Shown: positions 1 to 5,935, counted from the first letter of the stretch. The stretch: 9,149 nt of DNA from Modestobacter sp. (GCA_025965775.1 JAOPWG010000374.1:1-9149); one strand, 5' to 3'. Notes: generated by a model from the letters alone, not told the origin. A program made the numbers and translations.

Positions 1-416
1 GCCACGGCCATCACCGCGATGGCGTTGGGCATGCCCTTGGCCATCAGGGTGGTGCCGTCGATCGGGTCGACGGCGACGTCGCAGGCCGGGCCCTGCCCGT
101 CGCCGACCTCCTCGCCGTTGTAGAGCATCGGGGCCTCGTCCTTCTCGCCCTCCCCGATGACGACGACGCCGCGCATGCTGACGGTGCCGATGAGCGCGCG
201 CATCGCGTCGACCGCCGCGCCGTCCCCACCGTTCTTGTCGCCGCGGCCGACCCATCGGCCGGCCGCCATCGCGGCGGCCTCGGTGACCCGGACGAGCTCC
301 ATGGCCAGGTTGCGGTCGGGTGCCGGTCGGTCGGCGCTGGACCAGGCGGTTCCCCGGGTGGGGGTGCCCGGGGTGGGGGTGCCGGGCAGCGGGCTCTCGG
401 GCAGGGGAAGGGACAA
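1..416 (-). CDS. glpX: Fructose-1,6-bisphosphatase class II, N-terminal part (cut by window edge)
   Basis: GlpX hydrolyses fructose-1,6-bisphosphate to fructose-6-phosphate and phosphate, the committed step of gluconeogenesis, in the cytoplasm with Mn2+ or Mg2+. Only the first 138 residues are present; the rest lies beyond base 1. They align by eye with E. coli GlpX through RVTEAAAMAAGRWVGRGDKN, GEGEKDEAPM and VDPIDGT. The metal ligands known in E. coli (D33, E57, D85, E88) correspond to D65, E89, D117 and D120 here. The start is a TTG at 414-416, four bases after a GAGGAGG at 421-427. This gives an extension of about 35 residues before the conserved core, containing a PGTPT-PGTPT repeat. A later ATG at 300-302 would begin at MELVRVTE and is the alternative start. 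It is divergent from the DUF4245 gene, a pairing also seen in mycobacteria (Rv1099c/Rv1100). Identity is certain; the exact start is less so. Confidence 0.95.
   Translation of the reverse strand, partial: MSLPLPESPLPGTPTPGTPTRGTAWSSADRPAPDRNLAMELVRVTEAAAMAAGRWVGRGDKNGGDGAAVDAMRALIGTVSMRGVVVIGEGEKDEAPMLYNGEEVGDGQGPACDVAVDPIDGTTLMAKGMPNAIAVMAV
354..383. repeat. Two 15-bp tandem repeats inside glpX 5' end
   Basis: Two copies (354-368 and 369-383) with one mismatch. Being a multiple of three, they encode PGTPT twice in the N-terminal extension of GlpX, before the conserved fold. This is probably replication slippage in a disordered, unconstrained tail. Confidence 0.8.
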
Positions 417-420
417 CGGA

Positions 421-427
421 CCTCCTC
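421..427 (-). promoter_or_regulatory. Shine-Dalgarno site of glpX
   Basis: Reads GAGGAGG on the minus strand, followed by TCCG and then a TTG codon. It is the only strong ribosome site upstream of the GlpX core and decides for the TTG start. The 4-base spacer is short. Confidence 0.6.
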
Positions 428-476
428 GGACGACCACCGGCCGACGCTGGCTGACGGGGTGGGAGAGCTGTGCTGC

Positions 477-482
477 GATCCT
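477..482 (+). promoter_or_regulatory. Candidate -10 element of the DUF4245 gene
   Basis: GATCCT matches the two key positions of the actinobacterial -10 consensus TANNNT (A2 and T6). It ends 7 bases before the ATG at 490, so transcription would start at or next to the start codon (leaderless). There is no clear -35 and no properly spaced Shine-Dalgarno; AGGGGG lies only one base before the ATG. Confidence 0.4.
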
Positions 483-489
483 AGGGGGC

Positions 490-1158
490 ATGGCAGAAAC
501 CGGCCCGCACGGTCACCGTCCCGACGAGCAGGCCCCGCCGGTCCACGTCCCCGCCGCCCCGGCCGCCGACCCCGGTGCCGCGGCACCGGCCGGCAGGTCG
601 AAGCTTTCCCCGGCCGAGGTGCGGGCGCTGAAGTTCACCGCACGCAACATGGTCTGGTCCCTGCTGCCGTTGACCGTGCTGATCCTGGTGATGGTCTGGT
701 GGACCCAGCTGCGGCAGCCCGATGTCCCTGTGCGCGCCGTGGAGATCGACACCTCGGTGTACCTGGCGTCCCAGCGGGCGCACTACCCGTTGCTCGTGCC
801 TCAGGGGCTGTCCCGGGAGTGGCAGCCCACCAGCGTGCGCACCGACGCCGGCGCGGCGACCGCGCCAGGCGCCCCGGTGACCCTGCAGATCGGCTGGTAC
901 ACCCCGGACGGCGAGTACGCCGGCTACGTGATCAGCGACGACGCCGGCGTCGATGCGCTCACGAACGTCCTGAACCACGCCACCGCCGACGGAACCGTCC
1001 AGGTGGACGGCCAGGTCTGGCAGCGGTCCACCACCGAGCGCGGTGAGACCGCGCTGACCCGTGCCGAGGGGACGGCGACGCTGCTGGTCACCGGTTCGGC
1101 GTCCGAGGCGGAGCTGGAGACCCTGGCGGGCGCGACCGGCCCCTACCGGGCCCCCTGA
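490..1158 (+). CDS. DUF4245 domain protein, single-pass membrane protein
   Basis: A 222-residue protein of unknown function. Residues 1-45 are a Pro/Ala-rich, probably cytoplasmic tail. One transmembrane helix lies at about 54-72 (MVWSLLPLTVLILVMVWW). The remainder is an exported domain with the signatures I associate with DUF4245: YPLLVPQGLSREWQPTSVR, LQIGWYTPDGEYAGY, and a C-terminal GETALTRAEGTATLLVTGSAS. The open frame extends upstream to about 157 but overlaps glpX on the other strand there. I chose the ATG at 490 because it is the first start outside glpX, leaves a natural 73-base divergent gap, and has a -10-like element just upstream. Position next to glpX is conserved in actinobacteria (Rv1100 beside Rv1099c), but I know of no proven functional link. 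It converges on xseB with a 33-base gap. Confidence 0.88.
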   Translation: MAETGPHGHRPDEQAPPVHVPAAPAADPGAAAPAGRSKLSPAEVRALKFTARNMVWSLLPLTVLILVMVWWTQLRQPDVPVRAVEIDTSVYLASQRAHYPLLVPQGLSREWQPTSVRTDAGAATAPGAPVTLQIGWYTPDGEYAGYVISDDAGVDALTNVLNHATADGTVQVDGQVWQRSTTERGETALTRAEGTATLLVTGSASEAELETLAGATGPYRAP

Positions 1159-1171
1159 CGCGCACACCTCG

Positions 1172-1186
1172 CGCGGCCTGACCGCG
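1172..1186. terminator. Weak hairpin between convergent DUF4245 and xseB genes
   Basis: Arms CGCGG and CCGCG (1172-1176 and 1182-1186) around a CCTGA loop, within the 33-base convergent gap. A second 5-bp hairpin (GGCCC...GGGCC, 1138-1152) overlaps the end of the DUF4245 gene. Neither has a T-tract. In DNA this GC-rich, short hairpins arise by chance, so a terminator role is only possible. Confidence 0.25.
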
Positions 1187-1191
1187 GGCCG

Positions 1192-1434
1192 TCAGTCCGG
1201 GGCGTCGGCAGGCTGGGCCGCGGCCAGCCGTTCGCGAGCCCGGTCCAGCCAGTGCTGGCAGAGCTCGGCGAGCTGCTCGCCGCGCTCCCACAGCGACAGC
1301 GACTCCTCCAGCGTGAGGCCGCCGGCCTCCAGGCGGCGCACCACATCGGCGAGCTCCTCGCGGGCCTGCTCGTAGGTCTGCCTCGGCTCGGCGGGGGTGT
1401 CCGGGCCGGTCTCCGGGGCAGGGCTGTCGGTCAC
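1192..1434 (-). CDS. xseB: Exodeoxyribonuclease VII small subunit
   Basis: Small subunit of exonuclease VII, which binds several-fold to XseA and is needed for its processive, bidirectional digestion of single-stranded DNA into oligonucleotides. The 80-residue length is normal for the family. After an acidic tail of about 17 residues comes the helical hairpin signature: YEQAREELADVVRRLEAGG (21-39), LTLEESLSLWERGEQLAELC (40-59), then a third helix HWLDRARERLAA. The start is GTG at 1432-1434. Its GTGA overlaps the stop of xseA, so translation is probably coupled to xseA and both come from one mRNA. The gene has no ribosome site of its own that I can see beyond the xseA 3' end. Confidence 0.96.
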   Translation of the reverse strand: MTDSPAPETGPDTPAEPRQTYEQAREELADVVRRLEAGGLTLEESLSLWERGEQLAELCQHWLDRARERLAAAQPADAPD

Positions 1435-2666
1435 GGTGAGCCATCCTCCCCGGTCGCGGTCCGGTCGACGCGGACCGGCAGCCGGCCACCGGCGACCCGC
1501 ACCTGCAGCCGTTCACCGTCCGCGACCTCGCCGGGGTCGCGGACCAGCGCACCGTCGGCGCGCTGCACGACCGCGTAGCCGCGTTGCAGCGTGGCGGCGG
1601 GGGAGAGGGCGGCGACCCGGGCCCGGGCGTGCTCGAGGTCCCGGTCGGCGGCCTCCACCCGGTGCGTGAGCGTGCGGGTGGCCCGGCCGCGCAGCGCCGC
1701 GACGTCGTCAGCCCGTCCGGCCAGCAGCCGCGTCGGCTCGGCGAGCACCGGACGGCTGCGCACCGACTCCAGCCAACGCTCCTGCTGATCCAACCGGCCG
1801 GCCATCAACGCCCGTGCGCGGGCGCGGAGCCCCTCGACCAGCCGGCTCTGCTCACCGATCTCCGGTACGACCCGGTGGGCCGCGTCGGTGGGAGTGGCGG
1901 CCCGGACGTCGGCGACGTGATCGACCAGCGTGGTGTCCGTCTCGTGCCCGACGGCGGTGACCACCGGGGTGCGGGTGGCTGCGATGGCGCGCACCAGACC
2001 CTCGTCGGAGAACGGCAGCAGGTCCTCGACCGATCCGCCGCCGCGGGCGATGACGATCACCTCGACCGCGGGATCGGCGTCCAGCCGGCGCAGCCCGTCG
2101 ATCACCCCGGCGGCCGCGGTCGGGCCCTGGACGGCGCAGTGGTGCATCGAGAACCGGACCGCCGGCCACCGCCGCCGGGCGGTGACCAGGACGTCGCGCT
2201 CCGCGGCGCTGTCCCGGCCGGTGATGACCCCCACCACGGCGGGGGCGAAGGGCAGCGGTCGCTTGCGCGCGGCGTCGAACAACCCCTCCGCGGCCAGCAG
2301 CCGGCGGATGCGCTCGATCCGGGCCAGCAGTTCCCCCAACCCCACGGCGCGGATCTCGGTGGCTCGCAGGCTGAAGGAGCCGCGGGCGACGTAGTAGTCC
2401 GGCCGAGCCCGGACGACCACCCGGGCGCCCTCCGCGAGCTCCAGCCCCGGGCGGTCGGCGACGTCGCGGTGGCAGGTCACCGGCACCGACAGATCGGCCG
2501 CCGGATCGCGCAGGGTCAGGAACACGGTGGCCGCGTTGCCCCGGCGGGACAGCTGGGCCACCTGGCCCTCGACCCAGACCTCGCCCAGCCGGCCGATCCA
2601 CTCGGCTACCTTGCGGGCCACGGTGCGCACCGGCCAGGGCGACTCAGGGGTGGACGGGCTGGTCAC
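1431..2666 (-). CDS. xseA: Exodeoxyribonuclease VII large subunit
   Basis: Catalytic large subunit of exonuclease VII, which degrades single-stranded DNA from both ends and acts in mismatch repair and in clearing damaged DNA. It has 411 residues from the GTG at 2666. Domain order: OB-fold DNA-binding domain (about 10-110, with VWVEGQVAQLS), then the nuclease domain with VGVITGRDSAAERDVL (145-160), ARGGGSVEDLLPFSDE (207-222) and VGHETDTTLVDHVAD-RAATPTDAAH (239-264), then a coiled-coil-rich C-terminal part (about 270-365) that binds XseB, ending in the family signature LQRGYAVVQ. The frame stays open to a GTG at 2774, adding 36 residues encoded through a 32-bp tandem repeat. That extension lacks family features, and a GAGGAGG sits directly before 2666, so I prefer 2666. 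It overlaps xseB by four bases. Confidence 0.96.
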   Translation of the reverse strand: MTSPSTPESPWPVRTVARKVAEWIGRLGEVWVEGQVAQLSRRGNAATVFLTLRDPAADLSVPVTCHRDVADRPGLELAEGARVVVRARPDYYVARGSFSLRATEIRAVGLGELLARIERIRRLLAAEGLFDAARKRPLPFAPAVVGVITGRDSAAERDVLVTARRRWPAVRFSMHHCAVQGPTAAAGVIDGLRRLDADPAVEVIVIARGGGSVEDLLPFSDEGLVRAIAATRTPVVTAVGHETDTTLVDHVADVRAATPTDAAHRVVPEIGEQSRLVEGLRARARALMAGRLDQQERWLESVRSRPVLAEPTRLLAGRADDVAALRGRATRTLTHRVEAADRDLEHARARVAALSPAATLQRGYAVVQRADGALVRDPGEVADGERLQVRVAGGRLPVRVDRTATGEDGSP

Positions 2667-2669
2667 GTG

Positions 2670-2676
2670 CCTCCTC
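2670..2676 (-). promoter_or_regulatory. Shine-Dalgarno site of xseA
   Basis: GAGGAGG on the minus strand, three bases (CAC) before the GTG start at 2666. The spacing is short, but no other in-frame start near it fits better; the next GTG, at 2630, has no ribosome site. Confidence 0.6.
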
Positions 2677-2703
2677 GCTGTCGCTCGTCGAGCCCGTGAC
2701 CCA

Positions 2704-2771
2704 CGGTGCTGTGCCGCCGCGTGACCTCGCACGCTCGGTGCTGTGCCGCCGCGTGACCTCGCACGCTCGGT
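2704..2771. repeat. Two 32-bp perfect tandem repeats upstream of xseA
   Basis: Copies at 2704-2735 and 2736-2767 are identical and are followed by four bases of a third (2768-2771). Each contains a small hairpin, GCGTG-6-CACGC (2719-2734 and 32 bases on). A degenerate further copy appears to lie to the left, sharing CGTGACC (2695-2701) and CGGTGCTGTG. The heptamer occurs as CGTGACC at 2695, 2720 and 2752 and inverted as GGTCACG at 2661 and 2769. The array fills much of the 153-base gap between the lipid-droplet-type gene and xseA; I see no gene in that gap. The 32-base period is not a multiple of three, so the array is unlikely to be coding. Confidence 0.9.
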
Positions 2772-2819
2772 CACGTGCGGAGCCTGCCAGGTGCCGGCAC
2801 CGCACCACCGGGCCCGGGG

Positions 2820-3839
2820 TCAGGCCGACGGCGCGGTGAGCTTGGCCAGGCGGTTGGACAGCAGGGTCACGTACGGCGCGCGGTCCTGGGTGGCGCGCTC
2901 GTAGTCCAGCAGCGCGGTGACCCGCTCGGCGTCGAAGCTGCGCAGCCGGCCGCGCAGCGTCGGGATGCTGAATCCGTCGTAGCCCTCCACCGGCGGGGTG
3001 CGTGCGGCCTGGGAGTCGGCGGCCTCGGGCACGGTCTCGGCGGGGGCCGTCTGCCCGGCTCCTGCGGCCTCCTCGTCGGCGACGGTCGCGACCGCGTCGG
3101 CGGCCAGGTCATCGGCCACGTCGTCGGCGACCGACTCCGGCAGCGCCACGGCCAGCTCGGCGTCCACGGCACCGGCCAGCTCGTCCACCGCCTCGGTGAC
3201 CAAGTCGGCAGGCGGGTCGGCCGGCAACACGGCGACCTCCGCGTCACTGATGCCCGCAGCGTCCTCGCCGGCCAGGGTCTCGAAGGCAAGCACGTCGGCC
3301 AGCGGGGCTTCGTCGGCCAGCGGGGCCTCGTCGGACGCCGGCGGTGCCGCGTCGGCGACGTCCACGACGGTGCCGTCCGGGGTCACCCATGTGTCCCCGG
3401 CGAGCCCCTCGACGCCTACGTCGGCACCCGGGTCGAGGTCGGTGGGCTCGACGATCTCGACGATCTCGACGATCTCGACGATCTCGTCGCTGAGTTCGAC
3501 GGTCAGGTCGTCGGTGGGGTCCTCGACCAGCTCGACGACCCGGTCGAACGCCGAGCTGCGCGGCGCCGGTCGGTCACCGGGCGCGGTCGTCGGCGGCAGG
3601 TCCTCGTCGAAGGTGGCCATCCCGGGCTCGGCCTCGCCCCGCAGCCCGGTGAAGACCTCGTCGCCACGGGCGACCAGGCCGGAGTACTGCTGTTGCAGTC
3701 GGAGCGAGGTCTGCATCGCCAGACCGAGCAGCCTCACCGGCAGTCCCGGGAGCATCTGGGGCAGCTTGCGGGCCTCGTCCAGGACGGTGGCGGCCAGTCC
3801 GGCCACAGCCCGGACGGCCTCGGGGATCTCTCGAGCCAT
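2820..3839 (-). CDS. Lipid-droplet-associated-type protein (Rv1109c-like) with expanded acidic middle
   Basis: A 339-residue protein. Its ends and its place beside xseA and ispH match the actinobacterial family of M. tuberculosis Rv1109c, annotated as lipid droplet-associated; the molecular function is unknown. The N-terminus (1-60) has helices and a hydrophobic patch, LPQMLPGLPVRLLGLAMQTS and LRLQQQYSGLVARGDE, that could sit on a membrane or droplet surface. The C-terminus (about 287-335) is a compact helical module with GYDGFSIPTLRGRLRSF, LLDYERATQDRAPYVTLL and SNRLAKL. Between them about 220 residues are Ala/Asp/Glu/Val-rich, very acidic and probably disordered. They include a pure EIV repeat (119-130) and a repeated EAPLAD (171-182). 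The start ATG at 3837-3839 has a -10-like hexamer six bases upstream. The frame stays open across ispH to 4997, but that stretch is an antisense shadow. Longer than Rv1109c, which I recall as roughly 210 residues. Confidence 0.85.
   Translation of the reverse strand: MAREIPEAVRAVAGLAATVLDEARKLPQMLPGLPVRLLGLAMQTSLRLQQQYSGLVARGDEVFTGLRGEAEPGMATFDEDLPPTTAPGDRPAPRSSAFDRVVELVEDPTDDLTVELSDEIVEIVEIVEIVEPTDLDPGADVGVEGLAGDTWVTPDGTVVDVADAAPPASDEAPLADEAPLADVLAFETLAGEDAAGISDAEVAVLPADPPADLVTEAVDELAGAVDAELAVALPESVADDVADDLAADAVATVADEEAAGAGQTAPAETVPEAADSQAARTPPVEGYDGFSIPTLRGRLRSFDAERVTALLDYERATQDRAPYVTLLSNRLAKLTAPSA
3293..3328. repeat. Two 18-bp tandem repeats in the lipid-droplet-type gene
   Basis: Copies 3293-3310 and 3311-3328 differ at one base and encode EAPLAD twice in the acidic middle of the protein. 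Like the nearby 9-bp array, this looks like an in-frame slippage duplication. Confidence 0.8.
3447..3482. repeat. Four 9-bp tandem repeats in the lipid-droplet-type gene
   Basis: Four exact copies of CTCGACGAT (plus strand), with a partial fifth starting at 3483. On the minus strand they encode alternating Glu-Ile-Val units, residues about 119-130. The unit length keeps the frame, so copy number could vary without breaking the gene. Confidence 0.9.
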
Positions 3840-3845
3840 GACACC

Positions 3846-3851
3846 AGCCTG
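3846..3851 (-). promoter_or_regulatory. Candidate -10 element of the lipid-droplet-type gene
   Basis: Minus-strand CAGGCT ends six bases (GGTGTC) before the ATG at 3839. It keeps A2 and T6 of TANNNT. No Shine-Dalgarno is visible, so a leaderless transcript is likely. The inverted repeat at 3849-3874 overlaps this hexamer. Confidence 0.4.
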
Positions 3852-3874
3852 CCGTACGGCGGCCCGTACGGCAG
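3849..3874. promoter_or_regulatory. 11-bp perfect inverted repeat, candidate operator
   Basis: Arms CTGCCGTACGG (3849-3859) and CCGTACGGCAG (3864-3874) are exact inverse copies around CGGC. Each arm contains the 8-base palindrome CCGTACGG; the two palindromes are 12 bases apart centre to centre, about one helical turn. AGCCTG is also directly repeated at both edges (3846 and 3873). The element covers the expected promoter of the lipid-droplet-type gene and lies about 100 bases upstream of ispH in the 132-base divergent gap. It could bind a dimeric repressor or form a hairpin; the regulator is unknown. Confidence 0.5.
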
Positions 3875-3959
3875 CCTGACCGTCCGCGCCGTCATCCGGC
3901 CGGACGCATGTCACCCACCCCGACCGGTCGCGGCCGGCCACCGGACACCCCCCCGCACT

Positions 3960-3965
3960 TACCAT
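3960..3965 (+). promoter_or_regulatory. Candidate -10 element of ispH
   Basis: TACCAT is a full match to TANNNT and ends six bases (GGGTGC) before the ATG at 3972, placing the transcript start at the initiation codon. There is no Shine-Dalgarno in the C-rich stretch upstream and no convincing -35. Confidence 0.5.
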
Positions 3966-3971
3966 GGGTGC

Positions 3972-4943
3972 ATGGCTGAACCGCGCGGACGCGTCCTGCT
4001 CGCCGATCCCCGGGGCTACTGCGCCGGGGTGGACCGGGCGGTGGTCGCGGTCGAGCGGGCACTGGAGATCCATGGCGCGCCGGTCTACGTGCGCAAGCAG
4101 ATCGTCCACAACAAGCACGTCGTCGCCACTCTGGAGCGCAAGGGCGCGGTGTTCGTGGACGAGACAGACGAGGTGCCCGAAGGGGCCGTCGTCGTGTTCA
4201 GCGCCCACGGGGTGTCCCCGGCGGTGCGCGAACAGGCGCAGGAGCGGTCGCTGAAGACGATCGACGCGACCTGCCCGCTGGTGAGCAAGGTCCACCAGGA
4301 GGCCAAGCGGTTCGCCAAGGACGACTACGACATCCTGCTGATCGGCCACCGCGGCCACGAGGAGGTCGAGGGCACCGCCGGGGAGGCGCCGGGCCACATC
4401 CAGCTCGTCGACGGCGCCGAGGACATCGCCACCGTGCAGGTCCGCGACCCGGAGAAGGTCGTCTGGCTGTCCCAGACCACCCTCTCGGTCGACGAGACGC
4501 TGGCGACCGTCGACTCGTTGAAGAACCGCTTCCCCGGGCTGCAGAGCCCGCCCAGCGACGACATCTGCTACGCCACCCAGAACCGCCAGCAGGCCGTGAA
4601 GCAGATGGCCGGCGAGTGCGACCTGGTGCTCGTGGTCGGGTCGACCAACTCGTCGAACTCGGTGCGGCTGGTCGAGGTGGCGCTGGAGGCCGGGGCGCGT
4701 GACTCGCACCTGGTGGACTTCGCCAGCGAGATCGACGAGGCCTGGCTCGCCGGCGTCGGCACGGTCGGGGTGACCAGTGGCGCGTCCGTGCCGGAGATCC
4801 TCGTCTCGGAGGTGCTGGACTGGCTCGCCGAGCGGGGCTACCCCGACGTGGAGACGGTGAAAGCCGCCGAGGAGCGCCTGGTGTTCGCTCTCCCACACGA
4901 GCTCAAGCCCCGGCGCACAGCGCTGGCCGTCGACCCCGGCTGA
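3972..4943 (+). CDS. ispH: 4-hydroxy-3-methylbut-2-enyl diphosphate reductase
   Basis: IspH (LytB) makes isopentenyl and dimethylallyl diphosphate from HMBPP, the last step of the MEP isoprenoid pathway, using a [4Fe-4S] cluster in the cytoplasm. The 323 residues match the usual length. The three cluster cysteines are C17 (GYCAGVDRA), C101 (DATCPLV) and C199 (DDICYATQNRQ). Substrate-binding positions known from the E. coli enzyme are present: H46 (IVHN), H79 (SAHGVS), H129 and the proton-relay glutamate E131 (GHEEVEGT), and the STNSSNSVRL and TSGAS loops. The ATG at 3972 starts right before the conserved RVLLADPRGYC; an ATG at 3964 is out of frame. The open frame extends far upstream to 2775, but that is antisense to the neighbouring gene. 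The gene is monocistronic, divergent from the lipid-droplet-type gene as Rv1110 is from Rv1109c. Confidence 0.97.
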   Translation: MAEPRGRVLLADPRGYCAGVDRAVVAVERALEIHGAPVYVRKQIVHNKHVVATLERKGAVFVDETDEVPEGAVVVFSAHGVSPAVREQAQERSLKTIDATCPLVSKVHQEAKRFAKDDYDILLIGHRGHEEVEGTAGEAPGHIQLVDGAEDIATVQVRDPEKVVWLSQTTLSVDETLATVDSLKNRFPGLQSPPSDDICYATQNRQQAVKQMAGECDLVLVVGSTNSSNSVRLVEVALEAGARDSHLVDFASEIDEAWLAGVGTVGVTSGASVPEILVSEVLDWLAERGYPDVETVKAAEERLVFALPHELKPRRTALAVDPG

Positions 4944-4978
4944 CCACCGCGTCTCACGCCCCAGCCCCCGGCTGGACA

Positions 4979-5026
4979 CACGACGACGGCCCGGCACCTC
5001 CGCGGAGGCGCCGGGCCGTCGTCGTG
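4979..5026. terminator. Strong bidirectional terminator hairpin between ispH and the DUF6542 gene
   Basis: Perfect 17-bp arms (4979-4995 and 5010-5026) surround a 14-base loop that itself holds the palindrome CCTCCGCGGAGG (4997-5008). The hairpin starts 36 bases after the ispH stop and 8 bases after the stop of the opposing gene at 5034, so it can serve both transcripts. There is no T-tract, as is common for actinobacterial terminators. Confidence 0.8.
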
Positions 5027-5033
5027 CGGAGGA

Positions 5034-5660
5034 TCAGCGGCGGGCGATGAGCCGTCCGAAGGCGATCACCAGTGCCGCTCCGAATGCCAGGCCCATGGCC
5101 GGGAAGCCGCGGATCAGGAGCGTGGCCAGCGTAGGCAGGCTGAACGTGGCCGAGGGGGCCATGGTGATGTTGACCAGCGCCACCGCGACGAAGACCAGCG
5201 GGGGTGCGACGACGACGCTCAGCAGGTCACGGCGCCGCACCAACAGGGCGGCGAGCACGGAGCCGAGCAGCAGGGCGACCAGCGTGATCGTGCCCAGCCC
5301 GACACCGATGTAGGAGTCCGCGGCCGCGGCCGCCAGGGTGAGGACGAACATGCCGACCACGGCGATCGCACCGCGCGTGCGGGGACCGGAGGCGGCTGCC
5401 TGCTGCCGCGCCGGGGTGCGGGGCGACCGGTGGTCGTCCCGGCGGCCGGCCGGGGGGACCGGCGGACGGCGCGCACCCGGGGCCCGGTCCGCGGTCCGGT
5501 CGCGGTCCTCGGGGATGTGGGGCCGCTCGACACGGGGGGTCGCTGCCGACCGGTCCCGCCCGACCCGGTCCGCCGCACGGCCGCGCGGCGCGCCGCCGCC
5601 CGCCCGGGGATCCGGGTAGCCGCGGCGGGCCGACCCGGCACCGCTGCGCTCTGCGCGCAC
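5034..5660 (-). CDS. DUF6542 domain membrane protein
   Basis: A protein of unknown function. From the GTG at 5660 it has 208 residues. Residues 1-95 are an Arg/Pro/Asp-rich, probably disordered cytoplasmic tail. Residues 96-206 hold four hydrophobic segments at about 97-115, 120-142, 147-166 and 183-203, with a basic turn VRRRD between the second and third and a terminal ARR. This C-terminal block (RGAIAVVGMF, SYIGVGLGTI, RRRDLLSVVVAPPL) resembles the DUF6542 family, often found downstream of ispH in actinobacteria (the Rv1111c position). A GGGAGG five bases before the GTG supports this start. A stronger GAGGAGG lies further upstream, with an in-frame ATC at ideal distance (5700-5702), which would add 14 residues. 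It converges on ispH across a terminator hairpin. Confidence 0.8.
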   Translation of the reverse strand: MRAERSGAGSARRGYPDPRAGGGAPRGRAADRVGRDRSAATPRVERPHIPEDRDRTADRAPGARRPPVPPAGRRDDHRSPRTPARQQAAASGPRTRGAIAVVGMFVLTLAAAAADSYIGVGLGTITLVALLLGSVLAALLVRRRDLLSVVVAPPLVFVAVALVNITMAPSATFSLPTLATLLIRGFPAMGLAFGAALVIAFGRLIARR

Positions 5661-5665
5661 GCCGT

Positions 5666-5671
5666 CCTCCC
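5666..5671 (-). promoter_or_regulatory. Shine-Dalgarno site for the GTG start of the DUF6542 gene
   Basis: GGGAGG on the minus strand with a 5-base spacer (ACGGC) before GTG at 5658-5660. It is the basis for the chosen start. Confidence 0.5.
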
Positions 5672-5899
5672 GCCTCGCCTCGACAGCACTGCTGGGAGCG
5701 ATGGTGCACCTCCTCGTGGCCGGTGGAGAGCGTGGGAACCACCGATCGCGCCACGCTAACGGCCCCGGCTGGCAGAGGCCTGGAAGTAGCCGGGAGTGGC
5801 GAGTCACTTGTTTTCAGTAGCGACGCGCCATTGGTGCAGGTGGGACGGCGGAGGACCAGTGGGGCGCTGAGGCCGCAGCGTCACCCCGCCGCCTCACCC

Positions 5900-5935
5900 C
5901 CCGTGGCTCACCTCACCCCCGTGGCTCACCTCACC
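5900..5935. repeat. Two 18-bp perfect tandem repeats downstream of rmuC
   Basis: Exact copies at 5900-5917 and 5918-5935 (unit CCCGTGGCTCACCTCACC), with CCTCACC continuing to the left (5892-5898). The array ends three bases before the rmuC stop codon. It is non-coding and has no evident function. Confidence 0.85.

Noticed and set aside
157..489. N-terminal extension of the DUF4245 frame by 111 codons
   Set aside because: It overlaps glpX antisense, its composition is not protein-like, and the ATG at 490 fits the divergent gap.
1584..2699. 371-codon plus-strand open frame
   Set aside because: Antisense shadow of xseA, which has complete family motifs; Gly/Arg/Pro/Gln-rich translation without recognisable domains.
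2791..2820. Palindromes GGTGCCGGCACC and CCGGGCCCGG after the lipid-droplet-type stop, as a terminator
   Set aside because: Possible, but short self-complementary GC runs are frequent in this DNA and neither forms an extended stem, so not listed as a feature.
2775..3971. Long plus-strand extension upstream of ispH in the same frame
   Set aside because: Antisense to the lipid-droplet-type gene; the apparent LDDLDDLDD run is the reverse reading of its EIV repeat. IspH needs no such domain.
3840..4997. Minus-strand upstream extension of the lipid-droplet-type frame
   Set aside because: It runs antisense through all of ispH; stop-free only because of high GC.
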